A stretch of 9,358 nucleotides of DNA from Pseudomonadota bacterium (GTDB lineage Bacteria; Desulfobacterota; Desulfobacteria; Desulfobacterales; Desulfobacteraceae). The position numbers and the translations under genes are program-made. Below the pieces are notes generated by a model that saw only the letters and a program-made list of their open reading frames with translations, ran no database searches and had not been told where the DNA came from. This document shows, one piece after another, positions 7,604-9,358 of the stretch (position 1 is the stretch's first letter; the number at the start of each line of letters is the position of its first letter). Location of the stretch: NCBI GenBank assembly GCA_018816605.1, contig JAHIVS010000632.1:1-9358 (forward strand), in the 5' to 3' direction.

Positions 7604-8755
7604 TCAACTATTGGAAGGCTGCATTTCCACAATGGTCACCTTTTCCATGGGACGGATCTTTTGCAGACCCTCCACCACAACCTTGTCGCCGGGTTTCAGG
7701 CCCGATGTCACCAGCCATTTGTCTTTGATGATCCTGGAAACCTGGATGGGGCGGGTATTGACCATGCCGTCCGGGTCCACGGTCCACACCAGGATGCTGC
7801 CGTCGGCATTGCGCACCACCGACTGCTGGGGCACGGTGATGGCATCTTCCTGCCTGGACTGTTCGATGCGCGCTCTGACAAACAGGCCGGGCAGCAGTTC
7901 ATCATCCGGATTGGGGAAGAGTATCCTCAGCTGAACCATGCCGGTTCCCTGGTCCACGGTAACATCGGAAAACAAGATTTTCCCTTTGCCGGCATAGATG
8001 TCGTTTTCATCGTTTATGAGCAGCACGGCTTCCGGATTCTGGGTTTGCGCCTTCATGAGGCTGCGCAGCTTGATCATGTCCGAACTGGACTGATTCACAT
8101 CCACATATATCTGACTTAAATTCTGTATGGTTGCCATTGCCGCTGACTGGTCGGCCGTGACCAGGGCCCCTTCCGTGACACTAGACCGGCCGATCCTTCC
8201 GGATATGGGCGCAAACACTTTGGTATAATCCAGGTTGATTTTGGCCGTTGCCAAATTGGCTTTGGCAACAATAACGGCGGCGTTTGCCTGTGCCAGGGAG
8301 GCCACCACGTCATCGTGGGCCTGATGGCTGACACCTCCCAGGGTCACAAGCCTGGCATAGCGCTTGACCTTGGGTTCGATGGCCGCAAGGTCTGCCCGGG
8401 CCTGTGAGAGACCGGCTGCGGCACGGTCATGTGCCGCCTGATAGGTTGCCGGGTCAATCTGATACAGCTGCTGCCCTTTTTCCACGACACTGCCTTCGGC
8501 AAATAGCCGGCTAAGGACAATCCCGGATACCTGGGGACGGATTTCAGCGATTTGGTAGGCTGAGGTCCTCCCGGAAAGCTCTTTGGTGAATATGATTTGT
8601 TCCTGCTTTACCGTATGGACCATGACCTCGGTCGGGGCAGGTGCCTGTTGTTTCTGTGCCTGGGCGGGCGCCACTTGTTCCTGCCCTTGGAATAAAAAAT
8701 AACCGGCACCCATAAGGGCCAGGAAGATGACGCCAGACAATACTTTTAGTTTCAT
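7604..8755 (-). CDS. RND efflux periplasmic adaptor subunit (membrane fusion protein, AcrA/MexA-like)
   Basis: This adaptor bridges the permease and the outer-membrane channel. Its 383 residues match the family. After a short basic start (MKLK) and a hydrophobic segment (about 5-22) comes a Gln/Ala/Pro-rich linker. The signature GRTSAYQIAEIRPQVSG (62-78), nearly identical to AcrA, opens the lipoyl/barrel-sandwich domain, which resumes at YTKVFAPISGRIGRS (177-191). The alpha-helical hairpin lies between them (about 104-172). The beta-barrel (about 215-300) and the membrane-proximal domain (about 305-375) follow. Unlike AcrA and MexA it has no cysteine at all, so it cannot be N-acylated; the hydrophobic segment probably acts as an uncleaved membrane anchor or a cleaved signal. 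ATG 8755 follows AGGAG (8765-8761) at 5 bases, 11 bases after the repressor stop. Its gene order with the permease and channel is the classic mexAB-oprM one. Confidence 0.95.
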   Translation of the reverse strand: MKLKVLSGVIFLALMGAGYFLFQGQEQVAPAQAQKQQAPAPTEVMVHTVKQEQIIFTKELSGRTSAYQIAEIRPQVSGIVLSRLFAEGSVVEKGQQLYQIDPATYQAAHDRAAAGLSQARADLAAIEPKVKRYARLVTLGGVSHQAHDDVVASLAQANAAVIVAKANLATAKINLDYTKVFAPISGRIGRSSVTEGALVTADQSAAMATIQNLSQIYVDVNQSSSDMIKLRSLMKAQTQNPEAVLLINDENDIYAGKGKILFSDVTVDQGTGMVQLRILFPNPDDELLPGLFVRARIEQSRQEDAITVPQQSVVRNADGSILVWTVDPDGMVNTRPIQVSRIIKDKWLVTSGLKPGDKVVVEGLQKIRPMEKVTIVEMQPSNS

Positions 8756-8766
8756 GTTTTCTCCTG

Positions 8767-9351
8767 CTACTTGAGGATGATTCTGTCGACAAGACAGATG
8801 ATATCCTGTTTTATTTTTTTTATATCCTGCTTTTCAGTAAATCTGTGCTGCATTGATTTCACCGGCCCGAACACGGTTCCGTAAATCATTTCCGCCAAAA
8901 GATAGGGGTTGACATCTATAAAAGCGCCGTCCTGAATGCCCTGGGTGCACACCTTGACCAGGGGACGGATCACAAGATCAAGCCGTTCACCGATTTCTTC
9001 AGCCACGGTTTTATGGTGCTGAACAAAATGAAAATATAGGGATAACTCTTCCATAATATCGAAGACCAGATCAATAAACTCGTTCAGCTTGACCAGCGGG
9101 GCTTTGGTGCTTTCGAATATGGTCTTGTTTCTTTTGCGGATCGGTATAAGAACCGTCTGGTGGACATAATTGAGCAAGGCTTTTTTGTTCTCGAAATAGT
9201 TATACAAGGTGCCCTTGGCCACCCCGCATCGTTTTGCAATTTCATCCATGGTGACGGGTTGGTCATTCTTAATAAGGGAGAAAACCGTCTTCACAATTTC
9301 AGCCTTGATTAAATTATCGATCAATTCTTTTTTTTTTCTGGCAGTTGTCAT
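8767..9351 (-). CDS. TetR/AcrR-family transcriptional repressor, probable local regulator of the pump operon
   Basis: The 194-residue protein has the family layout. An N-terminal helix-turn-helix domain carries VTMDEIAKRCGVAKGTLYNYFENKKAL (33-59), the diagnostic TetR recognition-helix region. A mostly helical C-terminal half (about 60-194) would form the ligand-binding and dimerisation domain; it is not recognisably close to a named regulator. TetR proteins usually repress their own promoter and release DNA when they bind a pump substrate. It is the first gene of the operon, in the same direction as the adaptor and 11 bases before it, so autoregulation of the whole operon is likely. The operator would be upstream of 9351, where only 7 bases remain, and it cannot be examined. 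The coding strand has an A10 tract at codons 5-8 (9337-9328). ATG 9351 is the only plausible visible start; an earlier start beyond the edge cannot be excluded. Confidence 0.92.
   Translation of the reverse strand: MTTARKKKELIDNLIKAEIVKTVFSLIKNDQPVTMDEIAKRCGVAKGTLYNYFENKKALLNYVHQTVLIPIRKRNKTIFESTKAPLVKLNEFIDLVFDIMEELSLYFHFVQHHKTVAEEIGERLDLVIRPLVKVCTQGIQDGAFIDVNPYLLAEMIYGTVFGPVKSMQHRFTEKQDIKKIKQDIICLVDRIILK
9328..9337 (-). repeat. A10 homopolymer at the start of the repressor gene
   Basis: Ten T on the plus strand are ten A in the coding strand, covering the end of Arg5 and Lys6-Lys8. With eleven A the frame reaches TAA after Arg-Ile-Asp-Arg; with nine A it reaches TGA after Asn. Any single-base slip therefore destroys the repressor within about a dozen codons. 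Confidence 0.8.
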
Positions 9352-9358
9352 GTCGGCC

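Noticed and set aside
7007..8119. A 370-codon open frame on the plus strand, antisense to the adaptor and the start of the permease
   Set aside because: The minus-strand frames encode full-length, motif-complete AcrA- and AcrB-like proteins across the same bases. The antisense product shows no recognisable domain and has no convincing ribosome binding site, so it is a shadow of codon bias.
8799..8828. Direct repeat of ATATCCTG flanking a T8 run near the end of the repressor gene
   Set aside because: It encodes the similar peptide units KQDIKKIKQDI at the helical C-terminus of the repressor and is explained by coding sequence.

Overview
The window is a gene-dense piece of a Gram-negative chromosome. 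It reads best as a sulfate-reducing or related anaerobe of the Desulfobacterota (for example Desulfobacteraceae). That assignment is an inference. It rests on an FrhB/FdhB-type iron-sulfur flavoprotein relative next to a large polyketide-synthase-like protein, moderate GC content, and a complete outer-membrane efflux system. No RNA genes, insertion sequences, CRISPR arrays or attachment sites were seen.

Left part, plus strand (1-1480). The window opens inside a large multidomain protein and shows only its C-terminus, a double-hotdog polyketide/fatty-acid synthase dehydratase domain. After 53 bases and a strong ribosome binding site comes a short FrhB/FdhB-like gene of 196 residues. It keeps the C-terminal signature of the family but seems to have lost most of the N-terminal ferredoxin/flavoprotein half and a second internal block, both in frame.

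Right part, minus strand (1519-9351). A five-gene operon is read from the right edge toward the left: TetR/AcrR repressor, periplasmic adaptor (AcrA/MexA type), HAE1-family RND permease (AcrB/MexB type), NodT/OprM-type outer-membrane factor lipoprotein, and a PBP4-type D-Ala-D-Ala carboxypeptidase/endopeptidase predicted to be a lipoprotein. Gaps are 11, 15, -11 and 45 bases (9 if the upstream dacB start is used), so co-transcription and some translational coupling are likely. Repressor, adaptor, permease and channel form a complete self-regulated tripartite drug/solvent efflux system. The peptidoglycan hydrolase at the end is an unusual passenger. The operon promoter and TetR operator must lie beyond the right edge, because only 7 bases remain upstream of the repressor start.

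The two blocks converge on a 38-base gap (1481-1518) with no convincing terminator. The points most worth a second look are an A10 tract in codons 5-8 of the repressor, where a one-base slip in either direction gives an immediate stop; the twice-deleted FrhB-like protein; five consecutive methionines in the RND porter domain beside a C8 run; and the PBP4 lipoprotein in an efflux operon. Nothing in the window clearly amounts to an undescribed system.
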